Assembly (NCBI GenBank): GCA_016212515.1
Contig: JACRFZ010000008.1
Coordinates: 1-64,000, forward strand
Direction of reading: 5' to 3'
Source: Candidatus Melainabacteria bacterium
GTDB taxonomy: Bacteria; Cyanobacteriota; Vampirovibrionia; Obscuribacterales; Obscuribacteraceae
DNA length: 64,000 bases
In this document: positions 36,572 to 44,868 of the stretch, one piece after another
How the letters are laid out: each line of letters starts with the position of its first letter
Position numbering within the stretch: the first letter of the stretch is position 1
Position numbers and translations under genes: made by a program
Notes under the pieces: generated by a model
The model's input: the letters and a program-made list of their open reading frames with translations, nothing else
What the model was told of the DNA's origin: nothing
The model's database searches: none

Positions 36572-36820
36572 ATGAACGCAAACACAAGTAGCGGTACAGG
36601 CACAAGCAACTCTCCCAAAGAGCCAAACACCGGCAATACCAGTTTTAACACCGGCACAGACAGTATTAACAACGGCAATTTTTCCGGCAACCTGTTTGAT
36701 ATCTGGCAGGGGCAACTGAGCCGCAAAGACCAGAATCAAAAGCAATTGAAAGATAGGAAAGCGGCCATCAGCGAACTTGTCAAACCAGTGAACAGCACAA
36801 AATTTTTGCGCCATCACTAG
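36572..36820 (+). CDS. Small Asn/Ser/Thr-rich protein, 82 aa
   Basis: Not recognised. An 82-residue hydrophilic protein. The first 45 residues are Asn/Thr/Ser/Gly-rich, and the C-terminal part is a charged helix (D-Q-N-Q-K-Q-L-K-D-R-K-A-A-I-S-E-L). An AAGAGG site lies about eight bases before the ATG. It lies between two copies of an operator-like sequence and upstream of a TetR gene, so it is probably regulated by it. Confidence 0.55.
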   Translation: MNANTSSGTGTSNSPKEPNTGNTSFNTGTDSINNGNFSGNLFDIWQGQLSRKDQNQKQLKDRKAAISELVKPVNSTKFLRHH

Positions 36821-36834
36821 ACGACCGGTCAATT
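36819..36834. promoter_or_regulatory. Operator-like site (AGACGACCGGTCAATT)
   Basis: Second copy of the AGACGACCGGTC sequence, overlapping the stop codon of the 36,572 ORF and lying just upstream of the 36,856 ORF. Followed by TAAGGA, a ribosome-binding site for that ORF. Confidence 0.4.
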
Positions 36835-36855
36835 CATTTATAAGGAACCAAAATC

Positions 36856-37017
36856 ATGATCGATAACGAAATATTCTCTCTCATCATCCTCTCGCTAATA
36901 CTCTGGCTGCTTTCCGACGACATCAAAATCGGGCTGCGGGAAGCCGGCATAGATTTCATCAAGCACAAGCCTCAAGCAGCCGTGGTGAGAATCGCCAGAA
37001 ATGACGGACACCGCTAA
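36856..37017 (+). CDS. Small membrane protein, 53 aa
   Basis: A 53-residue ORF. The N-terminal half is a hydrophobic helix (I-F-S-L-I-I-L-S-L-I-L-W-L-L) followed by a charged amphipathic tail with several Lys and Arg. TAAGGA lies about nine bases upstream of the ATG. Position between operator-like sites and the TetR gene supports a real gene. Single-pass small membrane proteins often modulate transporters or stress responses; here nothing specific can be said. Confidence 0.5.
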   Translation: MIDNEIFSLIILSLILWLLSDDIKIGLREAGIDFIKHKPQAAVVRIARNDGHR

Positions 37018-37106
37018 AAACCAATCCACAACCCCGGCGCCAGGCGTCGTCAATTCAACCTGAGCGCCGTACCCAGACGAATCTAACAACAATAGGACCA
37101 AGAGCC

Positions 37107-37715
37107 ATGAAAAGCGTTGCCACCAGAATCGATACCAAATGCCTGCTCATTGAAGCAGGTGCCAAAGTGATGCTCTCCAAGGGCTACAACAACACCGGCA
37201 TTCAGGAAATCGTCAAACTGGTGGGGGTGCCCAAAGGTTCTTTCTATCACTATTTCGAGAGCAAAGAAGCTTTCGCCCTGGCCGTCATTGAAAAGTTCGA
37301 CCAGGCCCATCGAAGCAAGCTCAGCAAGAGTCTCGGCGACAGAAGCCGGTCAAGCATAAACAGACTGACACACTACTTTGAAGCCGGTGCCGATGAACTC
37401 ACCAACAGTCCTTGCCGAGGCGGCTGCCTGATTGGCACACTCTCGCAGGAAATGTCCGGGCAGAGCGAACTGCTCAGAGAACAACTGGCGCGAGTAATGG
37501 ACGGCTGGAAAGCAGAATTTGCCGCCTGCCTGAAAGAAGGTCAGGAAGAAGGAGAGATTCGCCGGGACCTCTGCCCCAACCAACTGGCGGAGTTGGTCTT
37601 GAGCGGCTTTGAAGGAGCGGTACTGCGCAGCAAAGCCACCAATAGCCCGGCGCCGCTGCAATCCTTCCGGGAGCTTATGCCCCAACTGCTGACCGAGAAA
37701 AGCGCCAGCGCCTGA
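37107..37715 (+). CDS. TetR/AcrR-family transcriptional regulator
   Basis: A 202-residue regulator. The N-terminal helix-turn-helix (about residues 12-58) has the family pattern G-Y-N-N-T-G-I-Q-E-I-V and V-P-K-G-S-F-Y-H-Y-F-E-S-K-E. The C-terminal ligand domain carries C-R-G-G-C-L-I-G-T-L, resembling the NemR/AcuR group (AcuR-type C-terminal domain), in which cysteines can sense reactive electrophiles. It probably represses the two small ORFs upstream through the GACCGGTC sites, and perhaps its own gene. Inference from position. Confidence 0.93.
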   Translation: MKSVATRIDTKCLLIEAGAKVMLSKGYNNTGIQEIVKLVGVPKGSFYHYFESKEAFALAVIEKFDQAHRSKLSKSLGDRSRSSINRLTHYFEAGADELTNSPCRGGCLIGTLSQEMSGQSELLREQLARVMDGWKAEFAACLKEGQEEGEIRRDLCPNQLAELVLSGFEGAVLRSKATNSPAPLQSFRELMPQLLTEKSASA

Positions 37716-37888
37716 TGGAAGCTCGGACGAGCCCATGTAATCTGAGGCAAGACTATATTAGAAACGAATATTAAAGCCCACACTACAGGTAAACCATGGC
37801 AAAATAAGCAGATATACGACAGCCCACCATGACATCCCAGTGGGACGCCGTTCAGCCAGTGAAGAAGCCCCGGAAGTAGAGAAAAACC

Positions 37889-38593
37889 ATGTCGCCAGAT
37901 AAGAAACAAGAAGAACGCTTTACCAGAGACTCACTCTTCAAAGACAAGCTGTCCGACATACGCAAAGCCGAGCGCAACAAGACTGAAGAAACGAGAAAGG
38001 TCTTGAATGCCCAGTCACAACTAGCCAACACCAAGACCATCTTGCCCCCCGAAGAAGAAACGCCCACCGGCAAAGACCGTCACCACCTTTTGAAAGATCC
38101 GAAGACCGGGCTCTATTCCGAGCGCTTCATCAAACGCGTTCTCAAAGAAGAAGTGAAGCGCGCCAAGCGTTATAAAAATCCCCTCGGCCTGGTGGTGGGC
38201 ACCATCGTCAATCTCGACGAAATAGCTAAAAGCGGCGGACCCATTGCCAAGTCGGCGCTGGAAGTGGAAGCGGCTAAAGTCTTGCAGGAATGCATCCGCG
38301 ACGTAGATGTGCCGGGAGTTGCCAATGACGGCACTTATATCGTCATTTGTCCTGAAACCGGCGAAGTGGGGCTGCATGTAATTATCGAGCGCCTGCTCAA
38401 GCGCCTCAACTACAATCAAAAGATCAATCTCAAAACCACCTGGGAACCGGTCTTCTGCTTCTCAGCTTCGGCCTTCGGCACCAGTTTGAACAGCGCCGAC
38501 TTTCTTCTGGCCGGTGCCCTGGAACGCTTAAATCTTCTGACCCTTGAGACCAAAGCCGAAATGGATAACACCGCCAAAGAAGAGAAGTGGTAA
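37889..38593 (+). CDS. Protein with degenerate GGDEF domain
   Basis: A 234-residue soluble protein. A charged N-terminal helix (1-60) precedes a domain starting D-P-K-T-G-L-Y-S-E-R-F-I and continuing through E-V-K-R-A-K-R-Y-K-N-P-L-G-L-V-V, the layout of GGDEF domains. The signature itself is replaced by V-A-N-D-G-T-Y-I-V-I, so cyclase activity is unlikely. It may bind nucleotide or act as a structural or regulatory module. It is not obviously in an operon with the TetR gene (gap about 170 bp). Confidence 0.7.
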   Translation: MSPDKKQEERFTRDSLFKDKLSDIRKAERNKTEETRKVLNAQSQLANTKTILPPEEETPTGKDRHHLLKDPKTGLYSERFIKRVLKEEVKRAKRYKNPLGLVVGTIVNLDEIAKSGGPIAKSALEVEAAKVLQECIRDVDVPGVANDGTYIVICPETGEVGLHVIIERLLKRLNYNQKINLKTTWEPVFCFSASAFGTSLNSADFLLAGALERLNLLTLETKAEMDNTAKEEKW

Positions 38594-38622
38594 CTAGCGA
38601 AGCCTGCAAAGCTTAGCCGGCA

Positions 38623-39363
38623 TCACTTCAGCACTGCCACCAGTGATGGTATCGCCTGCACCATAAATCCCAGCACGAAGAGCGAAGCGCCGATATAGCC
38701 CATGGTGCGGCCGGGCACGTTATCGGCATACCATTCTATTAGCGGAATGAGCGAGCTGACGATGGCCGAGGTCATGGCCATGGTCAAACCAAGCCGAATC
38801 ACTCGCTCGGACATATGGCTCAAATCGTGCTGCAATAAAGAAGTAAACACGCCCAGACTAGCGGCCATGAGACCGAGAGTCACGGCCAGCCCTAACTTGC
38901 GCCAACTAAATGATGGTCTTTTGCCCACTTCGTAGAAGTGTGACGGCGTCAGCTTGAGCTTCGGCAAAGCCAGCGCCGCCACTAGAACTATGGGAATAGC
39001 GCAGTAAGCGACGCTCTTCAAGTTATCGAACCAGCAGGCGGCTGAAATACCCAGGGCCCGCACCAGTCCCAGGGCAAAGAGGAAGGCAGTGGTCTCTTTC
39101 TGCCCCCGCCCGATTCTTTCCAGATGCAGCCCCAAGGCGATGCCCAGGCCGGCGCCGGCCAGAAGTCCGAACTTTAGCCCCATGGAGAATCCGACACAGG
39201 CAATCACAATTACACTGTAGGTGACGCAACGGGTGAGGGTGCTGAGCGGCCCCTTGTCGCCGCCCAATAAGTCGTAAGCCAGATAGAGTCCGCCAATCAA
39301 ATCAAGACTCATGCCCACAAGGGTCACCTGGGCGCTCAGATGATCATTCCAGACCAGTGCCAT
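38623..39363 (-). CDS. Multi-pass membrane protein, 246 aa
   Basis: Not recognised. A 246-residue protein with about six to seven predicted transmembrane segments (for example residues 12-32, 48-70, 72-90, 95-115, 120-140, 160-180, 195-215, 222-244) and short polar loops. No transporter signature was recognised. The ATG at 39363 is clear. Neighbour on the same strand is the CAAX-type protease gene at 39,467. Confidence 0.75.
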   Translation of the reverse strand: MALVWNDHLSAQVTLVGMSLDLIGGLYLAYDLLGGDKGPLSTLTRCVTYSVIVIACVGFSMGLKFGLLAGAGLGIALGLHLERIGRGQKETTAFLFALGLVRALGISAACWFDNLKSVAYCAIPIVLVAALALPKLKLTPSHFYEVGKRPSFSWRKLGLAVTLGLMAASLGVFTSLLQHDLSHMSERVIRLGLTMAMTSAIVSSLIPLIEWYADNVPGRTMGYIGASLFVLGFMVQAIPSLVAVLK

Positions 39364-39466
39364 CAGTACTTTCCCTATGCCTCCATGGCAACGCTCACAG
39401 GCCGCTATGAGCCCCCTTCCCGGTTGCGCTCATACTCTCATGCAGGGCGGGAAAAAATCAACAACC

Positions 39467-40201
39467 CTACCGCAAACGCTCTAGAAGCGGCACAATAGTG
39501 GGGGCCGCCTCGGCGGAAATGGGTCCAAACAAGACCATTGTCAAAATAATTATCACAGCCAGATCAAAAACAATTGAATGCCAGAGCGCCGGCAAAATCA
39601 GGGTATCCTTGCGCCTGTACATCCACGACATAAAGAAGCCTACGGCCAGTACAAAACCAATGGCCAGCGGAATAAAAACCGGCGCCACAAACAGCCGGAT
39701 CACCAGAAAATGCCAGACCGCAAAGGCCACATTGGTCCAGATACCGGGCAAACTGAAGACCGGCTGCCCTTCATCACAGAGTTCGTTCAAGACCACACCG
39801 CGCCAGAAAAGTTCTTCCAGAATCGGATTGACAGTGAGGAAATAAAGACTGAGCGGCAAATACCAGCTCATTTTAAAACCGCGCTCGTGCATACTTTCAA
39901 GGGCCAGGGCGCGGTCCAGAAGCAAATCGCTGAGCAAGCTATAAGTAACAAAAGTGAAGGCGGAAAAACCTATGGAGGCAAACACCAGCACCAGAATGTC
40001 TTTCCTGGTCGGTATGTGCATATGCTTCTGCCAGTGTCCCCGGTTGTAGAGAATGGCGGGCAGAAGACAAAAACCGTGATAAAGCAAAAAGGACCAGAAG
40101 ATACTGCGAAACTGGTGCAGGCCAAGAGCAAGAAAGACCCAGGGAGCCAGGGACCAAATAAAAACAAGAGTTTTGCGTGGGCTTATATTGGAAGACAGCA
40201 T
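39467..40201 (-). CDS. CPBP-family (CAAX-type) intramembrane metalloprotease
   Basis: A membrane protein of about 244 residues with six or more TMs. The family motif E-E-L-F-W-R is present in NPILEELFWRGVVLNEL, followed by the His-containing motifs F-A-V-W-H-F and A-L-W-H-S. These match the EExxxR, FxxxH and HxxxN-like signatures of ABI/CPBP proteases. The reading frame is open upstream to 40,531, overlapping the divergent gene, but the ATG at 40201, preceded by AAGGTAA, is chosen as it starts just before the first TM. Confidence 0.85.
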   Translation of the reverse strand: MLSSNISPRKTLVFIWSLAPWVFLALGLHQFRSIFWSFLLYHGFCLLPAILYNRGHWQKHMHIPTRKDILVLVFASIGFSAFTFVTYSLLSDLLLDRALALESMHERGFKMSWYLPLSLYFLTVNPILEELFWRGVVLNELCDEGQPVFSLPGIWTNVAFAVWHFLVIRLFVAPVFIPLAIGFVLAVGFFMSWMYRRKDTLILPALWHSIVFDLAVIIILTMVLFGPISAEAAPTIVPLLERLR

Positions 40202-40318
40202 TAATCGAGCCGGGTTACCTTCCTCTACAATAACCGAAACAGCATGGGCCGCGCCCAAGAAAAATGCAGTACTGTAACTGTCTGGGGAATTGTATATACA
40301 AGGCAGAGCCGCCATATA

Positions 40319-41257
40319 ATGCACGACAATCACTCGACCAGAAAGAGCACCAGTCATGTTGAGCCACGAGGAAATTCTTTCGGGCGGCTCACGGCGACTC
40401 TCGCGCTGGTGGCTGCCTTTGCAACCACCGCCCCGGCAAGCACGGCCTTTTCCACCTACAAATGGTTCGGCGGCGCCGTGCACAGGAGCATCATCAAGGA
40501 AGCTCTCAAGGATAAGGGACTGAGCAAACAAGCGCTGGAAGAAATCTGCAACGGTTGCGACGCGCAGGACGACCCAGGCGGCAAGAATTTCTCAGTCTCT
40601 CAGTACCATGCCTGCGACAACAAAATTGCTGAGACCAGGCAGTTTCTAGAACAAGTATTGAACCAGTGCGCAGAACAAGCAAAAACCTGCGAAAACTCAG
40701 CTGCCGCCCGCCGCAACATTCGCCGGCGCCTTGGTGAAGGGCTACACGCTCTGCAAGATTTCTATTCTCACTCAAACTATCTGGAATCTCTGCTTTCTGC
40801 GCAGAAACCGCTTGTACCGGTGGATTGGTCGAAACCCCTGGCTGCCGACATCAGCACCTGTTACTACCATTACGAGAGCTTCCTCAAACAGGAATACTTC
40901 GAAAGACGCAGCCGGGCAGTCTTCAAGCTGATGCAAGGGGACAGCCGCCTTAAATTTCACAGCCAGAAAGAATATCAAGCCAGACTCGGTAAAGACCTGA
41001 CGGAAAAACAGGTCTTAGACTATGCCATGGAGCCCGTAGCCTTCACCCATGTGGAATTGAACAAAGACAACGCTAAAACCATCGAAGGCAAGGTAATCTC
41101 CCAAGAGCACCGGAAGTCTTATCACCAACTGGCTAGAGACCTGGCCGCAGCAGACACTGCTCTTTACTTTAGCCGCTTTGAGGAACTACTCAGGCAGGTG
41201 ACGATGGAAAAGGCGGACAAAATCTTGACTCTGCTGAAGGTAGAAGACAAGTCATGA
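40319..41257 (+). CDS. Exported HET-C / zinc-phospholipase-C-like protein
   Basis: A protein of about 312 residues with a signal peptide (roughly residues 22-46, ending P-A-S-T-A-F). The mature part shows the zinc-PLC/HET-C layout: W-F-G-G-A-V-H-R-S-I-I (His), C-D-A-Q-D-D (Asp), Y-H-A-C-D-N (His) and the very characteristic G-L-H-A-L-Q-D-F-Y-S-H-S-N-Y. These His/Asp residues bind catalytic zinc ions in phospholipase C and S1/P1 nucleases. Fungal HET-C is a cell-death-associated member. The downstream caspase start overlaps its stop (ATGA). The start is uncertain; the frame is open from 40,244. Confidence 0.8.
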   Translation: MHDNHSTRKSTSHVEPRGNSFGRLTATLALVAAFATTAPASTAFSTYKWFGGAVHRSIIKEALKDKGLSKQALEEICNGCDAQDDPGGKNFSVSQYHACDNKIAETRQFLEQVLNQCAEQAKTCENSAAARRNIRRRLGEGLHALQDFYSHSNYLESLLSAQKPLVPVDWSKPLAADISTCYYHYESFLKQEYFERRSRAVFKLMQGDSRLKFHSQKEYQARLGKDLTEKQVLDYAMEPVAFTHVELNKDNAKTIEGKVISQEHRKSYHQLARDLAAADTALYFSRFEELLRQVTMEKADKILTLLKVEDKS

Positions 41258-42720
41258 CCACTAAAGAAAATTGCGGAAGTAAGCCGAAGGAAGGACGAGA
41301 AAGGCAAATGCGAAGAGCCGACTGCAAACGAGTACTGACACTACTTCTAATACCACTTATGTCCTTCGCGAGCGCCGACCGGGCTGCCCTGGCAGCCAAC
41401 AAAAGCAACGCCGCCAGAGGCGACAAGAAAGAATCCGGTATCGCCAAAGCAAACGCAGGCAAAACCGCAACGCCTGAGGAGGCGCCCGGCGCTTCCGCCC
41501 CGAAAAGCGCACCGATCACCGACAAGTGGGCGCTGGTTGTCGGTATAAGCAAGTTCAAAGATCCTTCTCTCAACCTGCGTTATGCCGCCAAAGACGCCAC
41601 CGACTTTCGCAACTTTCTGGTGAACGATGCCGGCTTCGCCCCCGATCACGTGCATTTGCTCGTGGACGAACACGCCACCAAAGAGCAAATTTTGAAGGAA
41701 TTCGGCGACAAATGGCTGCCCCGAGTGGCCAGACCAAACGACCTGGTGGTGCTCTATTTTTCCACCCACGGCAGCCCTTCGGAAATGGACATTCGCGGGG
41801 TGAATTACATTGTTACCCACGATACCATGCGCGACAGCCTCTTCAGCACCGGTCTGGCCATGCGGGAAGTGGTGGAAGCCATCAACGAGAGAATCAATTC
41901 CAAACGCATTCTGGTAATCATGGACGCTTGCCACAGCGGTGCGGCCACCACTGAACACAAAGGGCTGGTGCGCCAGTCCAACTTCGACGCCGCCGCCATT
42001 GCTCAGGGCACGGGACAGATGGTAATTTGCTCCAGCCAACCGAGCGAAGTCACCTGGGAATCGAAGAACTATCAAAACGGCGTCTTCACCAGGCATTTGA
42101 TCGAGGGTCTGAGAGAGAAAGACGGTCATGTCACCCTGGAACAAGCCTTTAAGTTAATTCAAAACCGGGTGCAGGAAGAAGTGCTCAGAGACCGGGGCGA
42201 AGTGCAGAGCCCGGTGCTGAGCAGCAAGTGGTCCGGTGAAGATCTCATACTGGCAGTCAAGCCCACCGACCCCAAACCCGGTCTGAGCGAGCCCTCCCTC
42301 GCCGAGACCGGACAATCCGGCAGCGCGCCCCAGACAGATGCCGGCGCCGCCAAAGACGGCGCGGTTACAACAGCGGCGCCGACAGAAGACAAGGCAACCA
42401 CAGCCACTGAGAAACAAGCCATCAGTATCGCCGGCAACTGGGATTCCAACTGGGGTCCAATTACCTTTGAGCATGATCCCATAACCGGCAACGGACCGGT
42501 GGAAGTGACGGGACACTGGCAACAAGGCCCCAAGAAAATGGGTGTATTCAAGACAGGCAGCTATGATCCTGCCACCGGCGTGATCAAACTCACCTACTAT
42601 CAAAACTGGAATTATCTACACGGCTCCGCCAAGTTCACCATTAACAAGAAGGGCAACCGCATGGATGGCTACTTCCGGCAGGCGCTCATATTGAGCGGCA
42701 CCTGGATAGCCTGGCGCTAG
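41254..42720 (+). CDS. Exported caspase-family (C14) protease with C-terminal beta domain
   Basis: A 488-residue protein. A signal segment (about 26-45 from the first ATG; Met at 41,308 is an alternative start) precedes an Ala-rich linker. The caspase domain starts at D-K-W-A-L-V-V-G-I-S (about residue 90) with the catalytic dyad His172 (Y-F-S-T-H-G-S) and Cys226 (M-D-A-C-H-S-G-A). A Thr/Ala-rich linker leads to a beta-rich domain (about 390-488, N-W-D-S-N-W-G and W-I-A-W-R), perhaps a small beta-barrel. Translation is coupled to the HET-C-like gene by a 4-base overlap. Confidence 0.93.
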   Translation: MTTKENCGSKPKEGRERQMRRADCKRVLTLLLIPLMSFASADRAALAANKSNAARGDKKESGIAKANAGKTATPEEAPGASAPKSAPITDKWALVVGISKFKDPSLNLRYAAKDATDFRNFLVNDAGFAPDHVHLLVDEHATKEQILKEFGDKWLPRVARPNDLVVLYFSTHGSPSEMDIRGVNYIVTHDTMRDSLFSTGLAMREVVEAINERINSKRILVIMDACHSGAATTEHKGLVRQSNFDAAAIAQGTGQMVICSSQPSEVTWESKNYQNGVFTRHLIEGLREKDGHVTLEQAFKLIQNRVQEEVLRDRGEVQSPVLSSKWSGEDLILAVKPTDPKPGLSEPSLAETGQSGSAPQTDAGAAKDGAVTTAAPTEDKATTATEKQAISIAGNWDSNWGPITFEHDPITGNGPVEVTGHWQQGPKKMGVFKTGSYDPATGVIKLTYYQNWNYLHGSAKFTINKKGNRMDGYFRQALILSGTWIAWR

Positions 42721-42831
42721 ACTACGAAAGAAGAGCATGGCGGCGCCGATCAAACCCTAGCAGCGCCAAAAACCTCCCAAAGTCCTTATGACTAGCTGCT
42801 TTTGTTCGAAGGCGCCAAGTGGGTCGGCTTT

Positions 42832-43812
42832 TCAATCATGGCTCCATTTGCCCGGCTTAAAATCATCATCGAAAGAATCTATTACGGCTTGTTCATCCCC
42901 GGCCGCCTTCTTATCACCTTTAAGGGTGTAGACCTTGAGCAGACCCACGTGATACTGACGCATGTCCGGGTGTTCCTTCAGTCCGGTTTTATAATCGGCA
43001 ATGGCCTTATCCCACTGCTTGAGTTCGGTATAGGCCTGGGCTCGCTCCATCAGATTCTGATAGCGACCAATGCCCGGTGCCGTCTGTCCCTTCGGTGCGA
43101 AAGCCGGAGGCGTAGACACCACAGCCTTATTAGCGGTCTTAGCGGCCGCTCCGGCGCCACTGCGAGCAGCCGGGCTATTTCCTTCGATTAAGATGCTCAG
43201 ATCTTCAATCACCTGCGGCCAGTTTTTTGTAAATCGTCCCAGCTTGGCCCGCTCACTCCTGAAAGTAATATTCTTAGGGTCAAGTGCCACCAGACTATCC
43301 AGTTCCTGCTGAGCTGCTTGCAGTCTGCCAAGACAACGCAACATCTTCGCTTTTACAACATGACAGTCGGGCAAATTCTTCAACTGTATGGCCGTATCGG
43401 CGCAAGTTAAAGCCTGATCGTATTTGCCGAGCTGGCAATAGATCTCTGCTTTTTCCATCCAGAGCACAAAGTTTTTCGGCTCAAGCTTGAGAGCCTTTTC
43501 GATGCATGGCAGCGCCAGTTCACTCTCTTCCATGGTGCCGAGAATATGCGCTTTCAAACACCAACCTTTGGCACTGCGCGGATCAATTGCAAGAGCCTTG
43601 TTCAAGTGTTCCAAAGCTTTGTGATTGCCGGCCAAACCGTTGCACATTTCGCGCGAAGCCATGCCGTAAAGTGCATCAGTTTCATTTTTGGCAGCCACAG
43701 GCGCGCCGAGAGCGGCCCAAGCAAAAACTTCAAGGCAGAGAGCCAGGGCACAAATAGATCCGCACTTCTTTATTGCGGCTACGTTCACGATGCATCTTAT
43801 ATTGCACCTCAT
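42832..43812 (-). CDS. Exported TPR protein, about 326 aa
   Basis: A signal-like segment (about residues 16-40 of the chosen form, I-C-A-L-A-L-C-L-E-V-F-A-W-A-A) is followed by TPRs such as HLNKALAIDPRSAKGWCLKA, ALTCADTAIQLKN and AIADYKTGLKEHPD. An Ala-rich linker interrupts the array at about residues 230-250. ATG at 43812 is preferred to the TTG at 43869. It is 66 bp from the coiled-coil gene on the same strand, so they may form an operon. Confidence 0.8.
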   Translation of the reverse strand: MRCNIRCIVNVAAIKKCGSICALALCLEVFAWAALGAPVAAKNETDALYGMASREMCNGLAGNHKALEHLNKALAIDPRSAKGWCLKAHILGTMEESELALPCIEKALKLEPKNFVLWMEKAEIYCQLGKYDQALTCADTAIQLKNLPDCHVVKAKMLRCLGRLQAAQQELDSLVALDPKNITFRSERAKLGRFTKNWPQVIEDLSILIEGNSPAARSGAGAAAKTANKAVVSTPPAFAPKGQTAPGIGRYQNLMERAQAYTELKQWDKAIADYKTGLKEHPDMRQYHVGLLKVYTLKGDKKAAGDEQAVIDSFDDDFKPGKWSHD

Positions 43813-43878
43813 TAGTACCCTTATCCCCTCTTTTGATATTGAAACCAAGGGCGGCAAGCGGAATTCCAAAGCCCAATA

Positions 43879-44631
43879 CTATCTTAAAAGACCTGCATAT
43901 AGGTCTTTCCAGGCATTCAAATGAATGAGCACCTCGCGCACAGAGGCCTCGCGCATAGCTGCAATTTCAGCGAATTCACTTTCGCCCAGATCGGAAGACT
44001 CATTATTGCGCCGACTCCAGTGCGACTTCTCACTCAAAAGAGCATAGCGATGGCAATTGAGCAAAGAAAGCAGAGCCGTGATACGTTTTTCGATTTTCTT
44101 GTGGGAACCGTTACCGGCAGCCCTAGCCTTTTCCAGATCAGTTTGGATTTTCTGCCTGACGGTAAGGAGCGCCTGTCTCTCCAAAATGCTCAAGCGCTCC
44201 TTCAAATTATTAGCCTGCACCCGCCTCTCGATCAGGGCATTCTGCCTGGCTATGAGTGTTTCGCCATCAAGGCCGCTACGCTCCCTCTGCAGGCTGCGGA
44301 ACTGCCCGGTCAGTTGCACCAGGCAGGCACCCCATTCCATGGCATTCACCGTCAAAGGCGCCGTCACCTGGGGCTCTTTCAAAGCAGTCCAGATGCGGCA
44401 CTTCAAGGCTAAAAGCCTGGCAGTATCGAAAAGCTCAAAGAACAAATCCCAGGCGCCGGAAAAGTCGAAAGCAGCGCTGTGGGCTCCCCCCTCAAGGGCT
44501 GAGCGAGCGTCGGAACCTAGCTTGAGGGCTTCTTGCTTGAGCTTCTTGCAAGTTGTTTCTATCAAGAGACTGGGAGCCGGCATAATCAGGCTCAAGACTC
44601 TTTGCAATAGGGATTGCAGTACACTGGGCAT
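43879..44631 (-). CDS. Helical coiled-coil hypothetical protein
   Basis: Not recognised. A 250-residue all-helical protein with Leu/Arg/Glu-rich heptads, especially residues about 125-190 (Q-R-E-R-S-G-L-D-G-E-T through A-L-L-T-V-R-Q). No signal peptide. The ATG at 44631 is clear. Upstream of a TPR gene on the same strand. Function unknown; likely an oligomeric adapter. Confidence 0.65.
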   Translation of the reverse strand: MPSVLQSLLQRVLSLIMPAPSLLIETTCKKLKQEALKLGSDARSALEGGAHSAAFDFSGAWDLFFELFDTARLLALKCRIWTALKEPQVTAPLTVNAMEWGACLVQLTGQFRSLQRERSGLDGETLIARQNALIERRVQANNLKERLSILERQALLTVRQKIQTDLEKARAAGNGSHKKIEKRITALLSLLNCHRYALLSEKSHWSRRNNESSDLGESEFAEIAAMREASVREVLIHLNAWKDLYAGLLR

Positions 44632-44868
44632 GGCTTACAGCCTGAACTCCTGCCTCGCGGCTCGCTGCCGACTGGTCCGCCCGGTTCGGGCCGGCTCGTC
44701 AATCTTCCTGCCAATATACCGCGTAAAAGGTTGGCCCTCATGAACTGGCAGTCAAATATCAAGATCGAAGACAAACCCGATACTTGAGGAGAAGCCGAAG
44801 GGGCAATAGCAGTCTGGAGTAGAGGCGGATATGAGATAATCCCGCCCATTAACGGAGTCAAGAGAAAA

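Noticed and set aside
41347..42144. Leftward 265-codon frame opposite the caspase gene
   Set aside because: Shadow frame: the plus strand encodes the conserved caspase domain over the same bases.
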